This document shows, one piece after another, positions 1 through 6,017 of a stretch of DNA of 11,047 nt. Every line of letters begins with the position of its first letter. Positions within the stretch are counted from its first letter, which is position 1. This stretch comes from CAZVFE01 sp964626405 (GTDB taxonomy: Bacteria; Bacteroidota; Bacteroidia; Cytophagales; Spirosomataceae), in contig CAZVFE010000055.1 of the NCBI GenBank assembly GCA_964626405.1, positions 1-11,047 of the forward strand, read 5' to 3'. The notes under the pieces are model-generated. The model did no database searches. It worked only from the letters and a program-made list of their open reading frames with translations, and was not told the origin of the DNA. The position numbers and the translations under genes were made by a program.

Positions 1-237
1 GCATTTGGCGTACCAAGTCTTGCAATTTGGGGTGGAACTTCACCCAAATTGCAAGTAGAACCCTTTTATGAGGATAGCATAAAAAAGAGGTTATATTTTA
101 ATTCAATTGTGGAAGACCTGGATTGTCAGCCATGCTCAAATTATGGTACTAGGAAATGTCCGAAGGGGCATTTTAAATGTATGCTTAATCAGAATATAGA
201 TCAATTAGTCCTTAATTCAATGGAGCTTTTGGGCTAA
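1..237 (+). CDS. Glycosyltransferase family 9 (heptosyltransferase-like), C-terminal fragment
   Basis: The frame is open from base 1, so the gene starts left of the window and only the last 78 codons are seen. The fragment begins AFGVPSLAIWGGTSPKLQVE, which fits the GT9 nucleotide-sugar binding segment (family pattern: small residues, 'P.lai.G.TsP'). It continues with a cysteine cluster, CQPCSNYGTRKCPKGHFKCM, and an 'xxI' end typical of the C-terminus of GT9 heptosyltransferase-like proteins in Bacteroidota. GT9 enzymes move heptose or related sugars from ADP-sugar donors to lipopolysaccharide core or other glycans at the inner face of the cytoplasmic membrane. The acceptor and sugar cannot be read from this fragment. 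An internal TTG at 49 lies within the conserved domain and is not the start. The last 26 bp overlap the end of the opposing small membrane protein gene. Confidence 0.8.
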   Translation, partial: AFGVPSLAIWGGTSPKLQVEPFYEDSIKKRLYFNSIVEDLDCQPCSNYGTRKCPKGHFKCMLNQNIDQLVLNSMELLG

Positions 238-499
238 CTAATTTTCCTAAAACTAAGAAACCTAGATTAAGAATTAAGATAAGTATTGTTAAAGATTTAT
301 TCTTTTCGAAACCATCTAAAATTGTAGGAATAATTAGAAGGAAGCTACTAGCAATTAAAACAAATTTTACTAGGTAATTTTCCCATTCTTTTTTTTCATT
401 TTCATTATTGGCAAGATGAAAAAATCTTACAAAGCTTTTTGCTGCATAATGATATGCTTCTAAAATTAGGTTGAATTTGTTTACAAATACATTTTTCAT
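212..499 (-). CDS. Small two-helix membrane protein of unknown function
   Basis: This is a 95-residue protein that I do not recognise. Residues 1-43 are amphipathic and charged (FHLANNENEKKEWENYL). They are followed by two hydrophobic segments, about 44-63 (FVLIASSFLLIIPTILDGF) and about 69-88 (LTILILILNLGFLVLGKLV), joined by a short FEKNKS turn, so a helical hairpin in the membrane is expected. There is no signal peptide and no enzymatic motif. The ATG at 499 is the only sensible start, because the upstream ATG at 510 meets a stop after two codons. The gene is divergent from the WYL regulator at 570 across a 70-bp gap and overlaps the end of the glycosyltransferase gene by 26 bp. The arrangement allows, but does not prove, control by the WYL protein. 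The two-helix plan is superficially like 2TM effector domains such as SLATT, but no diagnostic motif supports that assignment. Confidence 0.6.
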   Translation of the reverse strand: MKNVFVNKFNLILEAYHYAAKSFVRFFHLANNENEKKEWENYLVKFVLIASSFLLIIPTILDGFEKNKSLTILILILNLGFLVLGKLVSPKAPLN

Positions 500-540
500 A
501 ATTATTTCATTTTTTTCATTTGTAAAATTATATTAGTAGA

Positions 541-557
541 TTGCCAATAACTGGCAA
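541..557. promoter_or_regulatory. Palindromic operator-like site upstream of the WYL regulator
   Basis: TTGCCAATAACTGGCAA is a perfect inverted repeat: 6-bp arms TTGCCA/TGGCAA around a 5-bp spacer. It ends 12 bp before the WYL regulator start, inside the 70-bp region shared with the divergent small membrane protein gene. The size and symmetry fit a dimeric DNA-binding protein. WYL regulators such as BrxR and CapW are known to bind inverted repeats in their own promoters, so autoregulation is the obvious inference. The stem would also form a weak RNA hairpin in the 5' leader if transcription starts upstream of it. No convincing Bacteroidota promoter (TTG / TAnnTTTG) could be placed in the gap. 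Confidence 0.45.
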
Positions 558-569
558 TTTACTTAGCAA

Positions 570-1640
570 ATGGAAGATCGTTTAAAAAAAATTAATCAGT
601 ATTTTTTATCAGGCTTTTTGTCGATGAATTATTCCTCTGTACGAAATAAATTGGAGGAAGATGGCTTTATAATTGATTATTCCTATCGTTCTTTCAATAG
701 GGATATTCAAAATTTAAAGGAAAGGCTTGCAATTCGATATCCAAGTTTGGAAGAGGAATATGGCAATTTACTTCGGTTTTCTGTTTCAAAAAAAGAGTAT
801 TATTATATTCGGGAGGATATAAGTGCTTTTCCAGCATTAAGTCAGTCTGAATTAACGGATTTAGCGAAATCAATTAGTTTGAATAAGCATTTATTTAAAG
901 ATGGATTGGGGGAAGGATTAATAAATAAATTAGAAGCAATTCAATTAGAAAATAATTTGAATCAATATCAGCATTTTAGTCGATGGCCAGCTATTCAATT
1001 AATTAAAGATGGCAATCGTTCTGGGGGAGAATGGTTAAAGCCAATATTAGAGGCAATTTATTCCTCCAAAATTATTGAAATATCCCATAAGGGTTTAAAA
1101 TCAGGGTCAAAAGTAAAGAAAATTCAAGCATTTCCTTTAATGGTTAAGGAATATAATAATGGTTGGTTTACGGGTTGGTATTTGGTATTTCAGCCGGTAA
1201 TTGAGGGTGAAAATATTCTTCGTTTAGATTTAGGAAAATTATGGGTATTTGCCTTGGATAGGATATTGGATATTTTCATTTTAAAAGAAAAGCCTAATTT
1301 GAGAATTCCTGAGGGATTTAATCCGGGGGATTATTTTAAGAATAATTTAGGGATTTATCCTAAGTCAAAAAAATTAAGACCTGAAAAATTGATTCTAAAA
1401 ATAAAAGAGGATTCCTGGATTTTGAAATATTTGGAGAAATATCCTTTACACGATACGCAACGGATAATTGGTCATTCCAATGATTATTTTGCTGAATATC
1501 ATTTAGAAATAAACAATGAATTAGAGGCTTTTTTATGGGAATACATTCGGGAATTAGAAATAATTCAACCCATTCATTTGCGAAAAAAATTCTTAGAGGA
1601 GATTAATTCGATTCAATCTCTTTTAAATACCGAACCTTAA
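570..1640 (+). CDS. WYL-domain transcriptional regulator (HTH-WYL-WCX)
   Basis: A 356-residue cytoplasmic regulator of usual full length for the WYL family. Residues 1-60 carry the N-terminal helix-turn-helix; YRSFNRDIQNLKER (39-52) fits the recognition-helix pattern 'sxRTfxRDixxL'. A linker with a second helical region (about 85-160) follows. The WYL domain lies at about 160-240 and contains the namesake motif in TGWYLVF (W203, Y204, L205). The C-terminal WCX-like region spans about 270-345. WYL domains bind nucleic acid or nucleotide ligands and tune the attached HTH; family members control DNA repair, metabolism and phage-defence operons (BrxR, CapW). The gene sits alone on its strand. A palindrome (541-557) lies just upstream, and its 3' end overlaps the opposing chloride channel gene by 38 bp. 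The start ATG has no clear Shine-Dalgarno. The target is unknown; the palindrome and the divergent small membrane gene are the first candidates. Confidence 0.9.
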   Translation: MEDRLKKINQYFLSGFLSMNYSSVRNKLEEDGFIIDYSYRSFNRDIQNLKERLAIRYPSLEEEYGNLLRFSVSKKEYYYIREDISAFPALSQSELTDLAKSISLNKHLFKDGLGEGLINKLEAIQLENNLNQYQHFSRWPAIQLIKDGNRSGGEWLKPILEAIYSSKIIEISHKGLKSGSKVKKIQAFPLMVKEYNNGWFTGWYLVFQPVIEGENILRLDLGKLWVFALDRILDIFILKEKPNLRIPEGFNPGDYFKNNLGIYPKSKKLRPEKLILKIKEDSWILKYLEKYPLHDTQRIIGHSNDYFAEYHLEINNELEAFLWEYIRELEIIQPIHLRKKFLEEINSIQSLLNTEP

Positions 1641-2946
1641 GGTGGTCGTAAAAAGAATGTTTATCGATACTCATAGATACTAAATTTGCAACAACTCCTG
1701 CTATCATGAATTGAAAAATCATATTTTGAAGGTCAGTCATTTCAATTACAAGAATTGCGGAAGTAAAAGGTGTTCTTGTTACACCAGTAAGAAAGGCGAC
1801 CATGCCGACAAGAATAAGCATATTGCCTTGTTCTGCACTCAGGTTGAATATTTCAGTAAAAATTGATCCTACGGAGGCACCTGCTGCCAATGCGGGTGCA
1901 AATATTCCGCCAGAGGTTCCAGAAGAGAAGGAAAGAATTGGTCCGATTATTCTTAAAATAGGAGTAAACCAAGTTTTAAACTTTTCATTTGCGAATAAGT
2001 ATTCGTTCATTAGTTCTTTACCTGATCCAAAAATAGTAGATTCAATAAAAATACCCATTGCAACAAATGCGCAACCAAGTAGACTTAAATAAAGAATATG
2101 GTGCCAATCTTTTTTTAGGTTTTTTTCCTTCCAATTGAATAGGCCTAGGATTCCTTTGCAGGAATAGGAAGCAAATACTCCAGCAACTGCCGCAGTAAGG
2201 ATGATTAAGAAAAAACCTAAAATTGAGCCTGAATCTGCGGCTGGATAACCTAAATATAGGTAAGGGCCTAATATTGCCTGTGCGGTAAGTCCGGCTATAA
2301 TAACTGCTATGAATAAAGCTGATCTGAACTGAGAAATATGTACTTTGGTAAGTTCTTCGACTGTAAATACAATTCCTCCCAAGGGTGTATTGAAGGCCGC
2401 TGCTAATCCGGCTGCTGCACCTGTAATTAACATATTTCTATTATTAATTTTTGGCCATGATTTTGGGAGTATAGAATTGATTTTATGAAATATTGCTGCG
2501 GAAATCTGGATTGTTGGACCCTCTCGTCCAATTGCACCTCCTCCAATGGTATGAATAATACTCGAGAGAATTTTTATAAAAATTATTCTTAGACTTAAAA
2601 ATTGAGAAATAAGATTTTTCTTACTAAATACATCCAAGGAAGCCATAACTTGAGGTATCCCACTTCCTCTGGCAAATTTTGAATATTTATTAACGATATA
2701 CCACGATAAAACAAAACAGGTTGGGGATATTAGGAATAACCAATAACCTGTATTTTTCAGTAAAAATTGGAATAATTCTTCTCCAAAATTGAATAATTTG
2801 GCATATAAAACAGCAATTAAACCTGCTAATGCGGAGGCTATCCAAAAGGGAATTGAAATTAAAAGATTTAATTTAAATTTTTCGTTTGCAGAACTATGAA
2901 TAAACCCATCCAGTAAAATTTTGAATTCTGAAATAAATTTTTTCAT
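1603..2946 (-). CDS. ClC-family chloride channel or Cl-/H+ antiporter
   Basis: A 447-residue polytopic inner-membrane protein of the voltage-gated chloride channel family. The three signature loops are present: GSGIPQV (Ser95 of the selectivity filter), GREGPTIQ (gating Glu142) and GGIFAPALAAG (about 346-356). A tyrosine in HSFYDHL (Tyr433) aligns with Tyr445 of E. coli ClcA. The internal proton glutamate of ClcA (Glu203) corresponds to the second Glu of VEEL (Glu198). Both glutamates being kept favours a Cl-/H+ exchanger over a passive channel; this is inference from E. coli ClcA. There are no C-terminal CBS domains, so it is the short bacterial form. A start ten codons upstream (TTG at 2976) is possible, but ATG at 2946 is preferred: it gives a normal start MKKF and has AAGGA about 11 bases upstream. 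The stop lies inside the WYL gene. Confidence 0.93.
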   Translation of the reverse strand: MKKFISEFKILLDGFIHSSANEKFKLNLLISIPFWIASALAGLIAVLYAKLFNFGEELFQFLLKNTGYWLFLISPTCFVLSWYIVNKYSKFARGSGIPQVMASLDVFSKKNLISQFLSLRIIFIKILSSIIHTIGGGAIGREGPTIQISAAIFHKINSILPKSWPKINNRNMLITGAAAGLAAAFNTPLGGIVFTVEELTKVHISQFRSALFIAVIIAGLTAQAILGPYLYLGYPAADSGSILGFFLIILTAAVAGVFASYSCKGILGLFNWKEKNLKKDWHHILYLSLLGCAFVAMGIFIESTIFGSGKELMNEYLFANEKFKTWFTPILRIIGPILSFSSGTSGGIFAPALAAGASVGSIFTEIFNLSAEQGNMLILVGMVAFLTGVTRTPFTSAILVIEMTDLQNMIFQFMIAGVVANLVSMSIDKHSFYDHLKVRYLKEIESN

Positions 2947-3037
2947 ATGCTTTTTGATCCTTTGTAAAAATTTCAATAAGAAATAGGATTAGATTTTAAA
3001 AGGTTATAACTTTTTAGAATAAAGTATTAAAGTAATT

Positions 3038-3045
3038 CAAAAATA
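3038..3045 (-). promoter_or_regulatory. Possible -7 element for the ClC gene
   Basis: On the minus strand these bases read TATTTTTG, an exact match to the Bacteroidota -7 consensus TAnnTTTG, about 90 bases upstream of the ClC start at 2946. No TTG -33 element lies at the usual distance, and such matches arise by chance in AT-rich DNA, so this is weak. The same divergent gap (2947-3066) holds the 8-bp palindrome GTTATAAC at 3003-3010. Confidence 0.2.
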
Positions 3046-3066
3046 ATTAATAATCAACCTATTGTT

Positions 3067-4398
3067 ATGAAAAGAAATGAATTTTTAAAATTATCTGGTT
3101 TGGGGGTATTGGCCTTAGGGATAAATAGTTGTAAGACTGGACAAAAGTCTGAACCATTAAAAAATTGGGCTGGGAATTTAACCTTTTCATCAATAGATGT
3201 TCAGAAGCCAAGTAGTTTAGAAGAATTAATAATGGCTTACAAGTCAGATAAAAAATTAAAGTCATTAGGTACTAGGCATTGTTTTAATACCATTGCTGAT
3301 ACGGAATATATTCATATTTCTACTTCGAATTTGAATAAAGTTTTAGAGATTGATGAAGAGAATTTATTGGTATGGGTAGAATCTGGCATAAAATATGGTG
3401 ATTTGGGTTTGGCCTTGGAGAAAAAGGGATATGCTTTACATAATTTGGCTTCTTTACCCCATATTTCTGTAATGGGCGCAGTGTCAACTGCTACGCATGG
3501 TAGTGGGGATAGAAATGGGAATTTAGCTTCTGCGGTTGAGGCTATTGAATGGGTAGTTCCTGGAGGAATGGTAAAATTATTTAGGAAGGGGGATCCTGAG
3601 TTTGAGGGAATGGTTGTAGGATTAGGAGCTTTGGGTACCGTTTATCGATTGGCCTTAAAGATTGAACCTACCTACCAAGTAGCTCAATTTTTATTTGAAA
3701 ATTTACCAATGGAAACCTGCAAGGAGCATTTTGATGAAATATATCAGTCAGGTTATTCTGTAAGTATGTTTACCACCTGGGAAAACAAAATGATTGACCA
3801 AGTTTGGGTAAAAAGAAGGTTGGATGAGGAATATACAAAGGATTTGAAAGATTTTTGGGGTGCTCAACCGGCAACAGAGAATTTACATCCTTTAAAAGGA
3901 AATTCACCCATCAATTGTACAGAACAATTAGGGGTGCCCGGGCCATGGTATGAGCGTCTACCTCATTTTAAAATGGATTTTACGCCAAGTAATGGGGAGG
4001 AATTGCAGTCTGAATATTTTGTTCCTAGAGAAAATGTCTATGATGCATTGATGGCTATTGAGTCCTTGAAAGAAATTATCCGTCCTGTTTTATTTGTTTC
4101 TGAAATAAGAAGTATTAAGGCTGATAATTTATGGATGAGTATGGCGTCGGGGAGAGAATCAATTGCTTTTCATTTTACTTGGAAGCCAATGACCCCAGAG
4201 GTTATGGAAGTTTTACCTCAAATAGAAGCAAAATTAAAACCATTTGGAGTTCGGCCACATTGGGGCAAATTATTTACTATGTCGGGACAAGAATTAAAAG
4301 AAAATTATCCTAAATGGGATGATTTTCATTCATTGATTAATAAATTTGATTCAGGAAGAATGTGTACCAACATATTTTTAGAAAAATTAGGATTTTAA
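3067..4398 (+). CDS. Exported FAD-dependent alditol oxidase-like protein (VAO family)
   Basis: A 443-residue flavoprotein of the vanillyl-alcohol-oxidase fold, closest in motifs to alditol (xylitol/sorbitol) oxidase AldO and the arabinono-lactone oxidase group. Residues 40-200 are the FAD-binding domain. GTRHCFNTIADT holds His71, matching AldO His46, which bonds covalently to FAD, and ASLPHISVMGAVSTATHGSG (128-147) lines the flavin. In the C-terminal substrate domain SEIRS gives Glu346 and Arg348, and Thr371 and Lys401 (RPHWGKLF) fall at the spacing of the AldO polyol-binding residues. AldO-type enzymes oxidise a terminal polyol hydroxyl with O2, giving an aldose and H2O2. The N-terminus (KRNEFLKLSGLGVLALGINSC) looks like an export signal ending in a lipoprotein-type Cys22. 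It has only a degenerate Tat motif (KRNEFLK) and an imperfect lipobox. The exact substrate is unknown. The gene stands alone, divergent from the ClC gene. Confidence 0.85.
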   Translation: MKRNEFLKLSGLGVLALGINSCKTGQKSEPLKNWAGNLTFSSIDVQKPSSLEELIMAYKSDKKLKSLGTRHCFNTIADTEYIHISTSNLNKVLEIDEENLLVWVESGIKYGDLGLALEKKGYALHNLASLPHISVMGAVSTATHGSGDRNGNLASAVEAIEWVVPGGMVKLFRKGDPEFEGMVVGLGALGTVYRLALKIEPTYQVAQFLFENLPMETCKEHFDEIYQSGYSVSMFTTWENKMIDQVWVKRRLDEEYTKDLKDFWGAQPATENLHPLKGNSPINCTEQLGVPGPWYERLPHFKMDFTPSNGEELQSEYFVPRENVYDALMAIESLKEIIRPVLFVSEIRSIKADNLWMSMASGRESIAFHFTWKPMTPEVMEVLPQIEAKLKPFGVRPHWGKLFTMSGQELKENYPKWDDFHSLINKFDSGRMCTNIFLEKLGF

Positions 4399-4446
4399 AG
4401 AAAAATATATATAAAAGTTTCTATTAATTTTAAATATGTTGAGGAA

Positions 4447-4518
4447 ATATTTCACATAAATAAGCCTATATTTAGTTAAAATAGATTCCAAATTTTAGGC
4501 TTTAATATGTGAAAATAT
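4447..4518. repeat. Long imperfect inverted repeat in the gap before the tandem membrane pair
   Basis: The left arm (4447-4468) reads ATATTTCACATAAATAAGCC+TA. The right arm (4496-4518) is its near-exact reverse complement, containing TAGGCTTTAATATGTGAAAA+TAT. The best-matching blocks are TTCACATA/TATGTGAA and AGCCTA/TAGGCT, separated by a 27-base loop. In RNA this would form a long AU-rich hairpin. It lies about 50-120 bases after the alditol-oxidase-like gene stop and about 75 bases before the next start. It could therefore be a terminator-like or leader structure, or two half-sites for a dimeric regulator. No U-tract follows the right arm, so a classical intrinsic terminator is not favoured. 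Nothing else recognisable lies in the 194-bp gap 4399-4592 apart from the ribosome binding site at its end. Confidence 0.55.
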
Positions 4519-4581
4519 GTAAATCATATAATTTATATAAAATTTATACACAGAATTTTACGTAATTCGGAAATCGTTTTC

Positions 4582-4588
4582 TTAGGAG
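4582..4588 (+). promoter_or_regulatory. Ribosome binding site for the first propeller protein
   Basis: TTAGGAGAATT directly precedes the ATG at 4593, an AGGAG Shine-Dalgarno with a short spacer. It is the clearest ribosome binding site in the window and supports this start. Most other genes here lack one, as is common in Bacteroidota. Confidence 0.5.
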
Positions 4589-4592
4589 AATT

Positions 4593-6017
4593 ATGATAAA
4601 ATACTTTATACTGTTTTCATCTTTCATTTTTTTGTTTCAAGAATCTTTGGGCCAGAATAATATAAGATGGATTAATCTGGAGGAAAAGAAGGTCTATAAT
4701 ATAGATATAAAATCTCATGAATTCTCTCGTGCTGAAATTGGCTCTAAATTTCAGGATAAAATAAAAATATCAGTTGATTCAAGTATTAAATCTTCCTATT
4801 CATTTGAATTTCTTCTCAAGAATTTTTCTATAAATTCTAAGACCTATTTCATTACAGATGAGAATAAGGTTTATGAATTTAATGAGGAGGAAGGGAATTT
4901 GAAAAAATTAAATGAAGGAGTTGATTTAGGCTATTCATTTAGTCCTTTTGTTTTTACCTACCAAAATGAAATATTTTCATTAGGTGGTACAGGTATGTGG
5001 AATACTCATAATAAATTAATTAAATTTAATTTTCAAACAAATCAGTGGGAGGATGTATTAGTTAAAGGAGAACAAATTCCTCCAGGAGTGTTAGGTTCAG
5101 AAACAGGTTATGATTCTGAGTCAGGAAGCATTTACACATATTTTAGTATTGCATCAATTCATAATTCATTTTATCCTGAAATTATTCAGAAAGAAAAATC
5201 AGGTTTTTATAAATTGGATTTGAGCAAAATGGAATGGAATTTCTTGGGAGATACATATGGATTATTTTTAGACAATAAAATTATAGATCCAGTCAATTTT
5301 AATTTTTTGGGAGATAAAGGGTATTTTACCTTAAACCGAAAATCCTATTTTATAGATTTTGAGTCAAATGATTTGCGTGAATATTCCGGTATTAATTCCG
5401 ATTTATTTACTATTAATCCCTATCCACTTTTTTATGATGGGGAAAAATTATTGAAATTATTTACAGTTGGTTATGGGAATAATTTACCCTTGCCGGAACA
5501 TTTAGTTTTGAATGAATTTAATCTAGATAAAGAATATCAAGATTCAAATTCTATTTCTCAATTATATAGTAAGCCCAATTTCTTTTTAAATTCCTCGCTT
5601 TCTCATATTACCTTAATTTTTGCCTTGATGTTCATGGGAGGACTTTTTTATTCTTTTTATAAAAAAACTTTAAAATTACATGAGTCTGGTTTAGAGAAAA
5701 ATCAGTTTAATCAAAATTTAAAAATATTTTTAATTAATATTTTGTCTAATTCTCCTTCAAAAACATATGATGCAAATGAATTAAACACAATGTTAAATAT
5801 TGATTCTAAAGCATTTGATACTCAGCGACAATATCGATCTAAATTACTTTTAGATTTTAATGAATATATGTTAACAGAATTTGGTATAAAAAATGCTGTT
5901 GTGCGTGTACCAGATAAGACCGATAGGCGATTCGTCATTTACGGTATTAATTCAAATTTATTTACGAATTCAAAATTGGCTGAATTTATTAAATCATTTA
6001 ATTATGAAAACGATTAA
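4593..6017 (+). CDS. Membrane-anchored propeller protein with cytoplasmic winged-helix-like domain (paralogue 1)
   Basis: A 474-residue protein that I cannot name. Residues 1-20 are a signal peptide (cleavage likely after LG20). Residues 21-330 are an exported, beta-rich region with a Kelch-like blade (SLGGTGMWNTHNKLIKFNFQ, then QW at 151-152), so a propeller is likely. One membrane helix follows at about 335-356. The C-terminal 115 residues should be cytoplasmic and have the order of a winged helix: helix (FNQNLKIFLINILS), helix (DANELNTMLN), a third helix holding KAFDTQRQYRS (406-416), then a two-stranded wing (VVRVPDKTDRRFVIYGI). The next gene encodes the same architecture, with the KAFDTQRQYRS segment identical. 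By analogy with Bacteroidota sensors that join an exported sensor, a membrane helix and a C-terminal HTH, it may pass an outside signal straight to DNA. Base composition is clearly more AT-rich than the flanking genes. Confidence 0.75.
   Translation: MIKYFILFSSFIFLFQESLGQNNIRWINLEEKKVYNIDIKSHEFSRAEIGSKFQDKIKISVDSSIKSSYSFEFLLKNFSINSKTYFITDENKVYEFNEEEGNLKKLNEGVDLGYSFSPFVFTYQNEIFSLGGTGMWNTHNKLIKFNFQTNQWEDVLVKGEQIPPGVLGSETGYDSESGSIYTYFSIASIHNSFYPEIIQKEKSGFYKLDLSKMEWNFLGDTYGLFLDNKIIDPVNFNFLGDKGYFTLNRKSYFIDFESNDLREYSGINSDLFTINPYPLFYDGEKLLKLFTVGYGNNLPLPEHLVLNEFNLDKEYQDSNSISQLYSKPNFFLNSSLSHITLIFALMFMGGLFYSFYKKTLKLHESGLEKNQFNQNLKIFLINILSNSPSKTYDANELNTMLNIDSKAFDTQRQYRSKLLLDFNEYMLTEFGIKNAVVRVPDKTDRRFVIYGINSNLFTNSKLAEFIKSFNYEND

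Noticed and set aside
212..499. SLATT-type defence effector assignment for the small membrane protein
   Set aside because: Only the two-helix topology fits. There is no diagnostic motif and no adjacent cyclase or other defence gene in view.
1802..2092. 96-codon open frame on the plus strand
   Set aside because: It lies wholly inside the ClC gene on the opposite strand, where the ClC motifs are intact; an antisense shadow.
2947..2976. TTG-initiated ten-codon extension of the ClC protein
   Set aside because: ATG at 2946 gives a normal start, and AAGGA lies at usable distance inside the extension. The extra residues are not needed by the ClC fold.
3065..3265. 66-codon open frame on the minus strand
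   Set aside because: Antisense to the start of the alditol-oxidase-like gene, with no recognisable protein features.
4131..4313. 60-codon open frame on the plus strand, other frame
   Set aside because: Inside the alditol-oxidase-like gene across the conserved Glu/Arg/Lys region; a frame shadow.
4496..4530. Intrinsic terminator after the alditol-oxidase-like gene
   Set aside because: The hairpin arms are AU-rich and no U-tract follows the right arm, so it was recorded as an inverted repeat only.
5893..6003. Upstream TTG-initiated extension of the second propeller protein
   Set aside because: It would overlap the first gene by 125 bp in another frame and bury the clear signal peptide that begins at ATG 6004.
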